Assembly: GCF_003933245.1 (NCBI RefSeq)
Contig: NZ_QUSX01000002.1
Span: 744,001-808,000 of the forward strand
Direction of reading: 5' to 3'
Length of the DNA stretch: 64,000 bases
Source: Maribacter algicola
GTDB taxonomy: Bacteria; Bacteroidota; Bacteroidia; Flavobacteriales; Flavobacteriaceae
Positions 53,420 through 61,967 of the stretch are shown here, piece by piece. The notes under the pieces were generated by a model. That model did not search any database. It was not told where the DNA came from and was given only the letters and a program-made list of their open reading frames with translations. Position 1 is the stretch's first letter, and each line of letters begins with the position of its first letter. The translations under genes and the position numbers were made by a program.

Positions 53420-53584
53420 ATGTTCGGATTATTTAAAAGAAAAACTGAAAAGGAAAAACTCACCGATGAATATCAAAAACTACTAAAAGAGGCTTTTGAC
53501 TTATCGAAAACAAACAGAAAGGCAAGTGATGATAAATATGCAAAAGCGGACCAAATCCAAAAACAATTGGAGGCAATGGATTAA
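53420..53584 (+). CDS. Lacal_2735-type small protein
   Basis: A 54-residue basic/acidic coiled-coil-type peptide, MFGLFKRKTEKEKLTDE at the start and KADQIQKQLEAMD at the end, matching the Lacal_2735 family of small Flavobacteriia proteins. It begins with FGLFK and is Lys/Glu-rich, so probably helical and cytosolic. Function unknown. It lies 12 bases after the M20 gene and overlaps the likely start region of the VOC gene in another frame. Confidence 0.85.
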   Translation: MFGLFKRKTEKEKLTDEYQKLLKEAFDLSKTNRKASDDKYAKADQIQKQLEAMD

Positions 53585-54050
53585 GGTTAAAAAATTGGTT
53601 TTTGTAACACTTACCTTCCTCCTTCTGCAACATTCCATGAATTCTCAGGAGGATGCGTCTCCCAGTTTTGATTTTAAATACGACCATTATTCGCTCATTG
53701 TAAAGGATTTGGAAAAAACCGGTGCTTTCTACAAAGACATCCTTCGGCTCAAGGAAATTCCGCATCCTTCAGCCACCTCAGGATTTAGATGGTTCATAAT
53801 CAATGGAAATTCGCAGTTGCATTTGATTCAAAAGGAAAGCGTTGCCATGAAACACAGCAAAAGTGTCCATTTATGTTTGGCTACACAAAAGTTGGACGAT
53901 TTTGTTGCCTATTTGACGGAGAAGGAGGTTCCTTATTCAGATTGGCCGGGCAAACCCAATGCCATTACCTTAAGAGCCGATGGCGTTCGGCAAATTTATG
54001 TTCAAGATCCAGAGAACAATTGGGTTGAAATCAATACCGCCAAACATTAA
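53538..54050 (+). CDS. VOC-family (glyoxalase/bleomycin-resistance) protein, secreted
   Basis: A VOC-fold protein. An upstream hydrophobic stretch (LVFVTLTFLLLQHSMNSQ) is a signal peptide, then one betaalphabetabetabeta module: DHYSLIVKDLEKTGAFYKDILRLKEI, NGNSQLHLIQKESV, VHLCLATQKLDDFVAYLTEKEVPY, and VQDPENNWVEINT, with metal-ligand-like His in DHYS and Glu in NWVEIN. Only one repeat is visible, so a dimer would form the site. ATG 53538 (or 53529) gives an N-terminal lysine-rich region and overlaps the Lacal_2735 gene, while a TTG about 53593 is also possible. Start uncertain, family clear. Substrate unknown. Confidence 0.7.
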   Translation: MQKRTKSKNNWRQWIKVKKLVFVTLTFLLLQHSMNSQEDASPSFDFKYDHYSLIVKDLEKTGAFYKDILRLKEIPHPSATSGFRWFIINGNSQLHLIQKESVAMKHSKSVHLCLATQKLDDFVAYLTEKEVPYSDWPGKPNAITLRADGVRQIYVQDPENNWVEINTAKH

Positions 54051-54102
54051 GAATGATGCAAGCAACGTTATCTTTCAGGATGAACACTAAATCCATAGGG
54101 TA

Positions 54103-54507
54103 TTGCGCATCGTAAATATTTCGGCGGAAACTACGTGGCCCATAAGACATAGGGTAATGTGGCCAGATTTTCCACTCGATTTTGTCAAACTAAAAAATGA
54201 TGGTGACGGAAAGCACTTCGGTATATTTACCAATGGTAAAATCGTAAGCTGCATATCTGTCTTTATAGAAAGTGATTCCGCACAATTTAGAAAACTGGCG
54301 ACACAACCGGAATACCAAAGAAAGGGTTATGCCGCCTTATTGATCAAGCATGTCATCCAAATTTGTCGCCAAATGCAGGTCAAAAGGATTTGGTGCAATG
54401 CCAGGATAGACAAAACCCATTTTTATGAAAATTTTGGACTGACCAAAACCAATGAGTTTTTTATAAAGGCAGATTTGGAATTCGTAGTGATGGAATGTAT
54501 TTTGTAA
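54103..54507 (+). CDS. GNAT-family acetyltransferase
   Basis: A 134-residue GNAT protein using TTG 54103 (MRIVNISAETTWPIRHRVMWP). The acetyl-CoA-binding motif QPEYQRKGYAALLIKHVIQIC (about residues 67-87, Q-x-x-G-x-G/A variation QRKGYA) and the downstream RIDKTHFYENFGL (FYExFGF motif) are clear. GNAT proteins acetylate amines of metabolites, peptides or antibiotics. The substrate is unknown. It lies alone between the VOC and pirin genes, 52 bases after the VOC stop. TTG start chosen because no in-frame ATG precedes motif A. Confidence 0.8.
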   Translation: MRIVNISAETTWPIRHRVMWPDFPLDFVKLKNDGDGKHFGIFTNGKIVSCISVFIESDSAQFRKLATQPEYQRKGYAALLIKHVIQICRQMQVKRIWCNARIDKTHFYENFGLTKTNEFFIKADLEFVVMECIL

Positions 54508-54559
54508 AGAAGTAGCACTGCCGTAATTTTGATGCACGTACGGAACAAAATTTAAGTTA

Positions 54560-55564
54560 ATGAGCAATGTTATAGTAAGAAAATTTCCGCTTGGTCCCCA
54601 ATGGCAGACCCAAGATCCCTTTTTGTTCTGCGTCCATCATTTGGACCATTTTCCAGAAGGCACTTCTGATTTAGGTCCGGATCCTGAATTATTAAAGGGA
54701 AGGCCCTTGGGTAGTGATTTTAATCCAAATCAGGATTGGCGGATGTACCACGGTCAGACCATACCGGGATTCCCGGCACATCCTCACGTAGGTTTTGAGA
54801 CAGTGACCGTGGTCAATCAAGGTTTCTGTGATCATTCCGATTCCTTAGGGGCGGCAGGGCGTTTTGGTCTAGGTGACACCCAGTGGATGACAGCGGGCAG
54901 CGGGGTACAACATTCCGAAATGTTTCCGTTATTGAATACTGATAAGCAGAATACCTTGGAACTTTTTCAAATTTGGTTGAATCTACCCAAAAAATCCAAA
55001 TTTGCCGATCCTCATTTTAAGATGTTTTGGCATGAGGAAATCCCTAGGATAGAGACTGAAAATGCTACCATAACCGTTATTGCCGGTAACTTTAAGGAAA
55101 CGTTGGCGCTTGACCCACCCCCAGACTCCTGGGCATCAGAGCCAGAAAACAAGGTTGCCATCTGGAACATACATATCAAAGCGAATGGCGAACTGAGTCT
55201 TCCAAAGGCAGAAAAGAACATTAATCGAAGTATTTATTTTTATGAAGGGGATGAAATTACCTTAGGCAGCGAAATACTTATACAAAACTATGGGGCCGAT
55301 GTAGACCCTACGGCCGAAATTAGTATCAAGGCCGGGTCACATAGCGCCAAGATTTTAGTGCTGCAGGGGGCTCCCATTGAAGAACCTGTAGCTCAACAAG
55401 GTCCGTTTGTTATGACGACAAGGGATGAATTGCAAAAGGCATTTTCACAATTTCGATTGACGCAATTCGGGGGATGGCCCTGGCCCTATCCGGACAATGT
55501 GCATCCTGCCGAAAAAGGTCGGTTTGCCAAGTACCCGGATGGAACGATTGTTGAAAAATCCTAA
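54560..55564 (+). CDS. Pirin-family protein
   Basis: A 334-residue bicupin. The iron site of pirins is visible: HPHVGFETVTVVNQGFCDHSDSLG (two His plus a later His) and AGSGVQHSEMF with Glu. Pirins are Fe-dependent cupins, some with quercetinase activity and some acting as regulators. The N-terminal PLGPQWQTQDPFLFCVHHLDHFPEG and the C-terminal cupin are both complete, so full length. It begins 52 bases after the GNAT gene and is convergent with murA, with a 5-base gap. Confidence 0.86.
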   Translation: MSNVIVRKFPLGPQWQTQDPFLFCVHHLDHFPEGTSDLGPDPELLKGRPLGSDFNPNQDWRMYHGQTIPGFPAHPHVGFETVTVVNQGFCDHSDSLGAAGRFGLGDTQWMTAGSGVQHSEMFPLLNTDKQNTLELFQIWLNLPKKSKFADPHFKMFWHEEIPRIETENATITVIAGNFKETLALDPPPDSWASEPENKVAIWNIHIKANGELSLPKAEKNINRSIYFYEGDEITLGSEILIQNYGADVDPTAEISIKAGSHSAKILVLQGAPIEEPVAQQGPFVMTTRDELQKAFSQFRLTQFGGWPWPYPDNVHPAEKGRFAKYPDGTIVEKS

Positions 55565-55569
55565 CAGGA

Positions 55570-56877
55570 TTAGATTCTATCTATTTTAGCACCGATAGCC
55601 CGCAGTCTTACGTCTATATTCTCATACCCCCTATCGATTTGTTCAATATTATGGATAATCGAAGTCCCTTTTGCGGAAAGAGCCGCAATCAATAAGGAGA
55701 CACCTGCCCTAATATCTGGAGAGGTCATGGTGGTCGCTTTCAAGGTAGACTTAAAATTATGTCCCATCACGGCCGCCCTATGCGGGTCACAAAGGATAAT
55801 CTTGGCGCCCATATCCAATAGTTTATCTACGAAGAACAATCGGCTTTCGAACATTTTTTGATGAATGATCACTTCCCCTTTGGCCTGTATGGCTACCACC
55901 AAAATAATACTGAGCAGGTCTGGTGTCAGTCCTGGCCATGGGGCATCGGCAATGGTCAAAATAGATCCATCGATATAATTCTGGATTTCATATCCGTTTG
56001 TATGCTTAGGAATATAAATATCATCCCCTCTACGTTCTAGTTGTATACCCAGTTTTCTGAAAACCGTGGGTATCTGTCCCAAATCGTCCCAACTTACATT
56101 TTTTATGGTAAGCTCGCTTTTGGTCATGGCGGCAAGGCCGATCCAGCTTCCGATCTCGATCATGTCAGGCAGCATGGTATGTTCCGTTCCCCCCAGTGTT
56201 TCCACACCATCAATGACCAACAAGTTGGAACCAACACCTGATATTTTGGCGCCCATCCTAATGAGCATTTTACAGAGCTGTTGTAGATAAGGCTCACAAG
56301 CGGCGTTATAAATAGTCGTTTGACCTTTAGCCAAGACAGCGGCCATAAGAATATTGGCTGTACCGGTAACCGAGGCCTCATCCAGCAACATATAGGTACC
56401 CTTGAGTTCCTTGGCCTCTACCCCATAAAAATATTCTTCCCGGTTGTATCTAAATTTGGCCCCTAGCTTTATAAAGCCTTCAAAATGGGTATCCAAACGT
56501 CTTCTCCCAATTTTATCCCCACCAGGTTTGGGTATATAACCCTTGCCAAATCTGGCCAATAAAGGACCAACCAACATTATGGAACCTCGAAGGCTCCGTC
56601 CATCTTTTTTAAATTGGTCTGATTGCAAATAATCCAGATTGATATCGTCTGCCTTAAAGGTGTAAGAACCCTTGCCCTTCTTTTGAATCTTGACACCAAG
56701 GTCTTCCAAAAGGGATATCAATTTGTTTACATCGACAATATCTGGGATGTTGTTTATAGTAACTTTTTCAGATGTCAAAAGGACGGCACACAAAATCTGC
56801 AATGCTTCGTTCTTTGCACCTTGTGGTGTTATCTCACCGGAGAGGGGGTGACCACCTTCGATCTTAAATGTTCCCAT
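55570..56877 (-). CDS. murA: UDP-N-acetylglucosamine 1-carboxyvinyltransferase, Asp active-site variant
   Basis: A 435-residue MurA that transfers enolpyruvate from PEP to UDP-GlcNAc, the first committed step of peptidoglycan synthesis in the cytosol. Motifs: GAKNEALQILCA at about 20-31, GRSLRGSIMLVGPLLARFGKG, and IPKPGGDKIGRRRLDTH. The catalytic Cys of enteric MurA (PGGCxIG) is replaced by Asp121 here (codon GAT at 56517-56515). Asp can do the acid/base work but is not alkylated by fosfomycin, so intrinsic resistance is predicted. C-terminal RAGVSLLIAALSAKG and RGYENIDVRLRAIGAKI complete the inside-out alpha/beta barrels. Confidence 0.92.
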   Translation of the reverse strand: MGTFKIEGGHPLSGEITPQGAKNEALQILCAVLLTSEKVTINNIPDIVDVNKLISLLEDLGVKIQKKGKGSYTFKADDINLDYLQSDQFKKDGRSLRGSIMLVGPLLARFGKGYIPKPGGDKIGRRRLDTHFEGFIKLGAKFRYNREEYFYGVEAKELKGTYMLLDEASVTGTANILMAAVLAKGQTTIYNAACEPYLQQLCKMLIRMGAKISGVGSNLLVIDGVETLGGTEHTMLPDMIEIGSWIGLAAMTKSELTIKNVSWDDLGQIPTVFRKLGIQLERRGDDIYIPKHTNGYEIQNYIDGSILTIADAPWPGLTPDLLSIILVVAIQAKGEVIIHQKMFESRLFFVDKLLDMGAKIILCDPHRAAVMGHNFKSTLKATTMTSPDIRAGVSLLIAALSAKGTSIIHNIEQIDRGYENIDVRLRAIGAKIDRI

Positions 56878-56892
56878 CTTTAAAATGGAAGT

Positions 56893-57543
56893 TTAGTAGC
56901 GTTTTTTACCGCGATTATTAGTTCTATTCTTTTTACCGGCGTTTGACCTAGGAGTTTTAGCGACCTTGTTCTTAAGGAATTGCCCACTGTCCGTAAGGTT
57001 TTCGCCTTTAGCGGCAAGATCTATCTCGCCATTGCTGAGCTCATACAAATGATTGAATATGGCGGTATCGTCCACAACTTCCTTATTCCAGTTGAGGTAG
57101 CACTTTTTCATATGATTGGCGATAGCATATTCCAAACCGGAACGCTTATCCCCTTTTTCCCACTGAACGGCAACATCGATCATACGTTTGATATTGTTCC
57201 CATAGAATCGGTATTTGGGAAAGTTTTGTGGATAGTCCAAAGGTTCAGGGCGCTTCTGTAGCATTTCCTTTGATGTAATGGGAAAAGGTGATTCCACGTC
57301 CAGTTTAAAATCGGACATGATAAATAGCTGGTCCCACAGTTTATGTTGGAAGTCCGGTACGTCGCGCAAATGGGGCTGTAAGTTGCCCATAACACTGATA
57401 ATTGAGTTCGCCACGCGATTACGCTCGGCCGTATCTTCAATACTTACGGCATAATCCACCATTTTTTGAAAATGCCTACCATATTCAGGAATAATCAATT
57501 GGGGACGCTCTGTATTGTATTCGAGGTTATTTACTAAATCCAA
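56893..57543 (-). CDS. DUF4290 protein
   Basis: A 216-residue cytosolic protein of the Bacteroidota-specific DUF4290 family. The N-terminal LEYNTERPQLIIPEYGRHFQKMVDYAV and RVANSIISVMGNLQPHLRDVPDF are its hallmark, followed by FPKYRFYGNNIKRMIDVAVQWEKGDKRSGLEYAIANHMKKCYLNWN. The C-terminus is a basic tail (KTPRSNAGKKNRTNNRGKKRY), which might bind nucleic acid. Function not known. It sits 15 bases upstream of murA on the same strand, in the usual DUF4290-murA order, and both are probably co-transcribed, preceded by DUF493 at 57626. Confidence 0.88.
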   Translation of the reverse strand: MDLVNNLEYNTERPQLIIPEYGRHFQKMVDYAVSIEDTAERNRVANSIISVMGNLQPHLRDVPDFQHKLWDQLFIMSDFKLDVESPFPITSKEMLQKRPEPLDYPQNFPKYRFYGNNIKRMIDVAVQWEKGDKRSGLEYAIANHMKKCYLNWNKEVVDDTAIFNHLYELSNGEIDLAAKGENLTDSGQFLKNKVAKTPRSNAGKKNRTNNRGKKRY

Positions 57544-57625
57544 ATTGGGAAAATTATCTTTAATAGTCTGAAGAAGTATTCTCTTAACGCCTGCAAATTA
57601 ATAAAATTATTGGTGAAATACTATT

Positions 57626-57913
57626 TTACAACGAGATTACACCCTCTATGGCACCTACTTCCTTGTATTTGGCTATGACTTCATCTGGGTTCTTTAAGTT
57701 AACCGTAATCGACACACTAGTATATTTTCCTTTCTTGGACTTTTTGGATTCGATTACCGCCCCCATATTATCGAATATTTTGTGGATGGCCTTAATTTTT
57801 TCTTGGTCTGACAACACAATGAACTTATACAGGTAATTGGAAGGCCATGAACTTGTGGCCGTTAACTGATCTTTTAATTTACTGTAAAACGCATCAGAAT
57901 TCTTTTCCGCCAT
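57626..57913 (-). CDS. DUF493 (YbeD-like) protein
   Basis: A 95-residue protein of the DUF493/YbeD family: YKFIVLSDQEKIKAIHKIF, KSKKGKYTSVSITVNLKNPDEVIAKYKEVGAIEGVISL. It has the ACT-like ferredoxin fold seen in YbeD, presumed to bind a small ligand or regulator. It is 83 bases before the DUF4290 start on the same strand, with a -7 box 17 bases upstream (57930-57937), so it probably starts the DUF493-DUF4290-murA transcript. Confidence 0.85.
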   Translation of the reverse strand: MAEKNSDAFYSKLKDQLTATSSWPSNYLYKFIVLSDQEKIKAIHKIFDNMGAVIESKKSKKGKYTSVSITVNLKNPDEVIAKYKEVGAIEGVISL

Positions 57914-57929
57914 TACTTCATTTTTTTTA

Positions 57930-57937
57930 CAAAGATA
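57930..57937 (-). promoter_or_regulatory. -7 box for the DUF493-DUF4290-murA unit
   Basis: TATCTTTG on the minus strand (complement of 57930-57937) fits TAnnTTTG, 16 bases before the DUF493 start. No TTG -33 was found. Confidence 0.45.
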
Positions 57938-58003
57938 CGGGGAAATGCCTAGTTTTTTAATACCTAAGGTTTCCGTATTTTTACAGGATAAATCTATTTT
58001 TTT

Positions 58004-58564
58004 TTGGACTTCAAAAGGATTGTTATAACAGGCGCCCCTGGCACTGGAAAAACTTCGGTAATAAGATCTTTGGAAAATTCAGGGTACTATTGTTTCCATG
58101 AAATTATTCGAACCATGACCCTTGAGGCAAAAAAAAATCAAGAACCAAATATAATTCTTAGCAATCCCATTGATTTTGTGGACGATTCACTTTCCTTTAA
58201 CCGCGCTCTTTTACAAGGTAGATTGAACCATTTTAAAGAAGCCGAAAACGTAGAAAGGGAACTACTTTTTTATGATCGAGGAATGCCGGATGTCCTAGCC
58301 TATATGGATTATTTTGGACAGGCCTATGACACGGCGTTTAAGGATGCTTGCAAAAACAATCGGTATGACCAAGTGTTCATCCTACCCCCATGGGAAGAAA
58401 TCTATGTACAAGACAATGAACGGTTAGAGAGCTACCCCCAAGCTGTAGACTTACACATCCATCTTGAGGAGACCTATCGCTCCTTGGAATATGATATTCT
58501 AGAAGTGCCTTTTGGAAGCGTAGCGGAACGATTGAATTTTATATTAAAACGGACAAAGGGATAA
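58004..58564 (+). CDS. AAA-family NTPase (AAA_28)
   Basis: A 186-residue P-loop NTPase, TTG start at 58004. Walker A GAPGTGKTS (residues about 11-19), and the remainder (FHEIIRTMTLEAKKNQEPNII, LFYDRGMPDVLAYMDYFG, VFILPPWEEIYVQDNERLESY) matches the small AAA_28 nucleoside-kinase-like family (NTPase or kinase of unknown substrate). Length is normal. The stop is at 58564, immediately before the recQ GTG, so translation is tightly coupled. A functional link with the helicase is possible but not shown. Confidence 0.82.
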   Translation: MDFKRIVITGAPGTGKTSVIRSLENSGYYCFHEIIRTMTLEAKKNQEPNIILSNPIDFVDDSLSFNRALLQGRLNHFKEAENVERELLFYDRGMPDVLAYMDYFGQAYDTAFKDACKNNRYDQVFILPPWEEIYVQDNERLESYPQAVDLHIHLEETYRSLEYDILEVPFGSVAERLNFILKRTKG

Positions 58565-60472
58565 GTGAGCCTGGAACCACATAAAGTACTAAGGGAATAT
58601 TGGGGCTATCCTCAATTCAAGGGCCCTCAAGCGTATATTATAGATTCAATCATGAACGGTAGGGACGTTTTGGCGTTAATGCCCACTGGAGGAGGAAAGT
58701 CCATCTGTTTTCAAGTGCCCACCATGGCAACCGATGGTATCTGCATTGTTATTTCCCCTTTGATTTCATTGATTCAAAACCAAGTATCCCAATTAAAAAG
58801 TCTTGGAATAAAGGCCATAGGGATGACCGGAAGCCTGAAATTTGAAGAAGTCAATGATATCCTAGACAATTGCGTGTATGGTGGTTATAAGTTTTTATAT
58901 GTGTCCCCGGAACGCTTGGAGCAAGAGATGGTCCAAGAGCGGATCCGCCAGATGGACGTTAATTTTTTTGTGGTGGACGAGGCGCATTGTATTTCGCAAT
59001 GGGGACACGATTTTCGTCCGGCGTACCTAAAATGTCAGCTTTTAAGGGAACTACACCCCGAAGTCCCCATGATTGCCTTGACAGCAACGGCCACCCAAAA
59101 AGTCGTAACGGATATAGTTGAACAATTGGAATTAATAAACCCTTTAATTGAAAAGCAATCCTTTTCACGAAAAAATATATCCTTTAAGGTAGACACCCAT
59201 GAAGACAAGCGATTTCAATTAAGGCACTATTGTAAACAACTTAAAAGTAGCGGAATCGTGTATACCCGGTCACGCAAGGTGACGGAGGAAATAAGTACCT
59301 ATTTAACTAAAAGCGGCATTTCAGCAACCTTTTACCATGGAGGGATTCCAGAAAAGGATAAAAGGGACAAATTGAAAAGTTGGCTACAAAATGAAATTAA
59401 GGTCATGGTAGCGACCAACGCCTTTGGAATGGGTATTGACAAACCGGATGTTTCCCTGGTCGTACATTATCAGATACCGGATTGTATCGAGAATTATTTT
59501 CAGGAAGCCGGAAGGGCCGGAAGGAACGGTGAGATGGCAGAGGCCATTTTATTTACCAATAAGACGGATGAAGAACTTGCAAGAAAGCAGTTTCTTAGTG
59601 TCTTGCCTGATGTTGCCATGGTAAAGTTCATCTATAGGAAATTGAGCAATTATTTTCAAATCGCCTACGGCGAGGGAAGCAATGAGGCTTTCCGTCTAAA
59701 TTTCAATGAGTTCTGTGATGTATATCAGTTAAACACCCTAATTACGTACAATACACTAAAAATACTCGATAGAAATTCTGTCATCGCCCTATCAGAATCT
59801 TTCAATCGCATGTCCAGTGTGCAATTTATATGTTCCAAGGATTCGCTTTTGGAATACTTGAAAACGAATAGCTTTTTGGACGATAGTGTAAAATTGATAT
59901 TGAGGACCTATGGTGGAATTTTTGAAAACCATACGGTAATAAACACCTTTAATTTGGCCAAAAAACTGAATTATCCCGAAAAAAAGGTATTGGAGCACCT
60001 TGAAATTCTTGATAAGGATGAAATAATTGAATACCATGCATCACACAGTGACCTGGAACTAACCTTTTTAGTACCAAGGGAAGATGACCAGACCATCAAC
60101 CGGTTTGCAAAAAACATACAGGAACAGAACCAATTGAAAAAGGCCCAGGTCGAGGCAATGCTGCAATATATAGACACAGATAAGGTATGTAGAGGCAAAC
60201 AATTATTGCAATATTTTGGTGAGAAAGATTTACTGCCGTGTGGTATTTGCGATGTGTGTTTACAAAAAAAGGATCGAAGGGACGAATTAATGGATTTGAA
60301 ACATAGGACGATTGGTTTGCTTAAAAACAGGGAAGCTTCCTCAAGATCATTAGTAACTTTGCTAAAATGCAATCCAGATTCCTTGTTGATGATCCTACAA
60401 GAGTTACTGGAAGACGGCGTTGTCATGATTAACGACAAAAATGAATATAAAATCATCTCATGCGAGAATTAA
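58565..60472 (+). CDS. recQ: ATP-dependent DNA helicase RecQ
   Basis: A 635-residue superfamily 2 helicase with GTG start, directly after the AAA NTPase stop. Motifs: LMPTGGGKSICFQVP (Walker A), DEAHCISQWGHDFRP (motif II and aromatic-rich loop), ALTATATQKV (III), QEAGRAGRNGE (VI). The RecQ C-terminal zinc region (CRGKQLLQYFGEKDLLPCGICDVC) is present, with a winged-helix remainder (HRTIGLLKNREASSRSLVTLLK). No HRDC domain is seen, unlike enteric RecQ. It unwinds DNA 3'-5' in recombination and fork repair. Its last 13 bases overlap fmt. Confidence 0.93.
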   Translation: MSLEPHKVLREYWGYPQFKGPQAYIIDSIMNGRDVLALMPTGGGKSICFQVPTMATDGICIVISPLISLIQNQVSQLKSLGIKAIGMTGSLKFEEVNDILDNCVYGGYKFLYVSPERLEQEMVQERIRQMDVNFFVVDEAHCISQWGHDFRPAYLKCQLLRELHPEVPMIALTATATQKVVTDIVEQLELINPLIEKQSFSRKNISFKVDTHEDKRFQLRHYCKQLKSSGIVYTRSRKVTEEISTYLTKSGISATFYHGGIPEKDKRDKLKSWLQNEIKVMVATNAFGMGIDKPDVSLVVHYQIPDCIENYFQEAGRAGRNGEMAEAILFTNKTDEELARKQFLSVLPDVAMVKFIYRKLSNYFQIAYGEGSNEAFRLNFNEFCDVYQLNTLITYNTLKILDRNSVIALSESFNRMSSVQFICSKDSLLEYLKTNSFLDDSVKLILRTYGGIFENHTVINTFNLAKKLNYPEKKVLEHLEILDKDEIIEYHASHSDLELTFLVPREDDQTINRFAKNIQEQNQLKKAQVEAMLQYIDTDKVCRGKQLLQYFGEKDLLPCGICDVCLQKKDRRDELMDLKHRTIGLLKNREASSRSLVTLLKCNPDSLLMILQELLEDGVVMINDKNEYKIISCEN

Positions 60473-61407
60473 GAATTGTTTTTATGGGGACCCCGGATTT
60501 TGCCGTGGGGATCTTGGATACCATCGTTAAAGCCAACCATACCATTGTGGGCGTGGTAACGGCCCCGGATAAACCTTCTGGGCGCGGAAGAAAATTGAAT
60601 GAATCCGCAGTAAAAAAATATGCCATGGCAAATGGCCTTCCTATCTTACAACCCACCAATCTAAAAAGCGAAGCCTTTTTAAAGGATTTAAAGGATTTGA
60701 ACGCCAACCTTCAGGTAGTAGTTGCTTTTAGAATGCTGCCCAAGGCGGTTTGGCAAATGCCTAAATTAGGGACATTTAACCTTCATGCGTCCCTGTTGCC
60801 AGATTACAGGGGTGCGGCTCCTATCAATTGGGCCATCATCAATGGGGAAACAAAGACCGGGGTGACCACTTTTTTGATAGATGAAAAAATAGATACTGGT
60901 GCCATCATACTTCAAAAGGAAACAGAAATCCATGCCGATGAGGACGCGGGTTCCTTACATGACAGATTAATGGTACTGGGTGCCAATGCCGTTCTAGAAA
61001 CACTGGATAGGATCGCCAACGGTAATTTAGGTTCCAAGGTACAGGAAAATACCGGCGATTTAAAAGTGGCCCATAAAATACATAGGGATACATGTAAAAT
61101 CGACTGGAACCTTCCCATGGACGACATTTATAATATGATTAGGGGGCTTAGCCCCTACCCCGCCGCATGGAGTACTCTAACCGATGAAGGGGAGCCGTTG
61201 GATATAAAAATATATAAGGTTTCCAAAGAAAAGAAAGCGCACGATTTTAAGATCGGGACGTTGATTGTTGACAAAAAGGAACTAAAGGTCGCCGTTAAGA
61301 ATGGGTTCTTGAATTTGTTGGAAATACAGCTTCAAGGGAAAAGAAAAATGAATGTTGTTGACCTATTGAACGGACTTAATCTATCACAAAATGCCAAAAT
61401 TGGCTGA
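60460..61407 (+). CDS. fmt: Methionyl-tRNA formyltransferase
   Basis: A 315-residue enzyme that formylates initiator Met-tRNA from 10-formyl-THF for translation start. Conserved blocks: VFMGTPDFAV, VVTAPDKPSGRGRKL, and the catalytic NLHASLLPDYRGAAPINWAIINGE with Asn/His. The C-terminal OB-fold region (LDIKIYKVSKEKK) is complete. It overlaps recQ by 13 bases (MRELRIVFMG start), and thus is translationally coupled. An HU gene follows with its own promoter. Confidence 0.95.
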   Translation: MRELRIVFMGTPDFAVGILDTIVKANHTIVGVVTAPDKPSGRGRKLNESAVKKYAMANGLPILQPTNLKSEAFLKDLKDLNANLQVVVAFRMLPKAVWQMPKLGTFNLHASLLPDYRGAAPINWAIINGETKTGVTTFLIDEKIDTGAIILQKETEIHADEDAGSLHDRLMVLGANAVLETLDRIANGNLGSKVQENTGDLKVAHKIHRDTCKIDWNLPMDDIYNMIRGLSPYPAAWSTLTDEGEPLDIKIYKVSKEKKAHDFKIGTLIVDKKELKVAVKNGFLNLLEIQLQGKRKMNVVDLLNGLNLSQNAKIG

Positions 61408-61509
61408 AGCCCCGTCCCTATTGGGATGGCTGAAGAAGTAAAAAAAGCCTTACTTTATCAACAAACCTCTTGAGTTATCAACAAAATAAGGGATTTGCCC
61501 CTGATTTAC

Positions 61510-61539
61510 TTGTGTTGGTCGTAAATCCATATAAATTTG
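61510..61539 (+). promoter_or_regulatory. Promoter of the HU gene
   Basis: -33 TTG (61510-61512), a 19-base spacer, and -7 TAAATTTG (61532-61539), an exact TAnnTTTG. The long leader (about 40 bases) before the ATG at 61584 is AT-rich, favourable for strong translation. Confidence 0.75.
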
Positions 61540-61583
61540 TTCTAGGTTTAAAATTTTTTAACAACAATTAATTTAATCAGATT

Positions 61584-61856
61584 ATGAACAAAACAGAATT
61601 GATCGATGCAATGGCAGCAGACGCGGGCATCACTAAAGCAGCGGCTAAAAAGTCATTGGAGTCTTTCTTAGGAAATGTTGAAGGTGCTCTTAAAAAGGGC
61701 AATAGAGTTTCTCTAGTTGGTTTCGGGTCTTGGTCCGTTTCCAAAAGAAATGCAAGAGAAGGTAGAAACCCATCTACTGGAAAAACTATCCAAATCGCGG
61801 CTAAAAACGTTGTTAAGTTTAAGGCAGGTTCTGAGCTAAGCGATGCAGTAAATTAA
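61584..61856 (+). CDS. HU-family DNA-binding protein
   Basis: A 90-residue histone-like protein: MNKTELIDAMAADAGITKAAAKKSLESF, then VSLVGFGSWSVSKRNAREGRNPSTGKTIQIAAKNVVKFKAGSEL, with the arm tip RNP (RxGRNPxTG, residues about 59-67) that intercalates in DNA and bends it. Complete and typical length. It organises the nucleoid and should be highly expressed, in line with the strong promoter and its own terminator (61882-61907). Confidence 0.95.
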   Translation: MNKTELIDAMAADAGITKAAAKKSLESFLGNVEGALKKGNRVSLVGFGSWSVSKRNAREGRNPSTGKTIQIAAKNVVKFKAGSELSDAVN

Positions 61857-61881
61857 TTAATCGCAAGATTATCATATTAAA

Positions 61882-61907
61882 AGGCACTTCTTAAGTGCCT
61901 TTTTTTG
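61882..61907 (+). terminator. Terminator of the HU gene
   Basis: Perfect 8-bp stem AGGCACTT (61882-61889) / AAGTGCCT (61893-61900), loop CTT, then seven Ts. Confidence 0.93.
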
Positions 61908-61967
61908 TTTTCTATTTGGTTAATTAACAGGAATTGTATTATTTTAGATAATATCAGGTAGCTAAAA

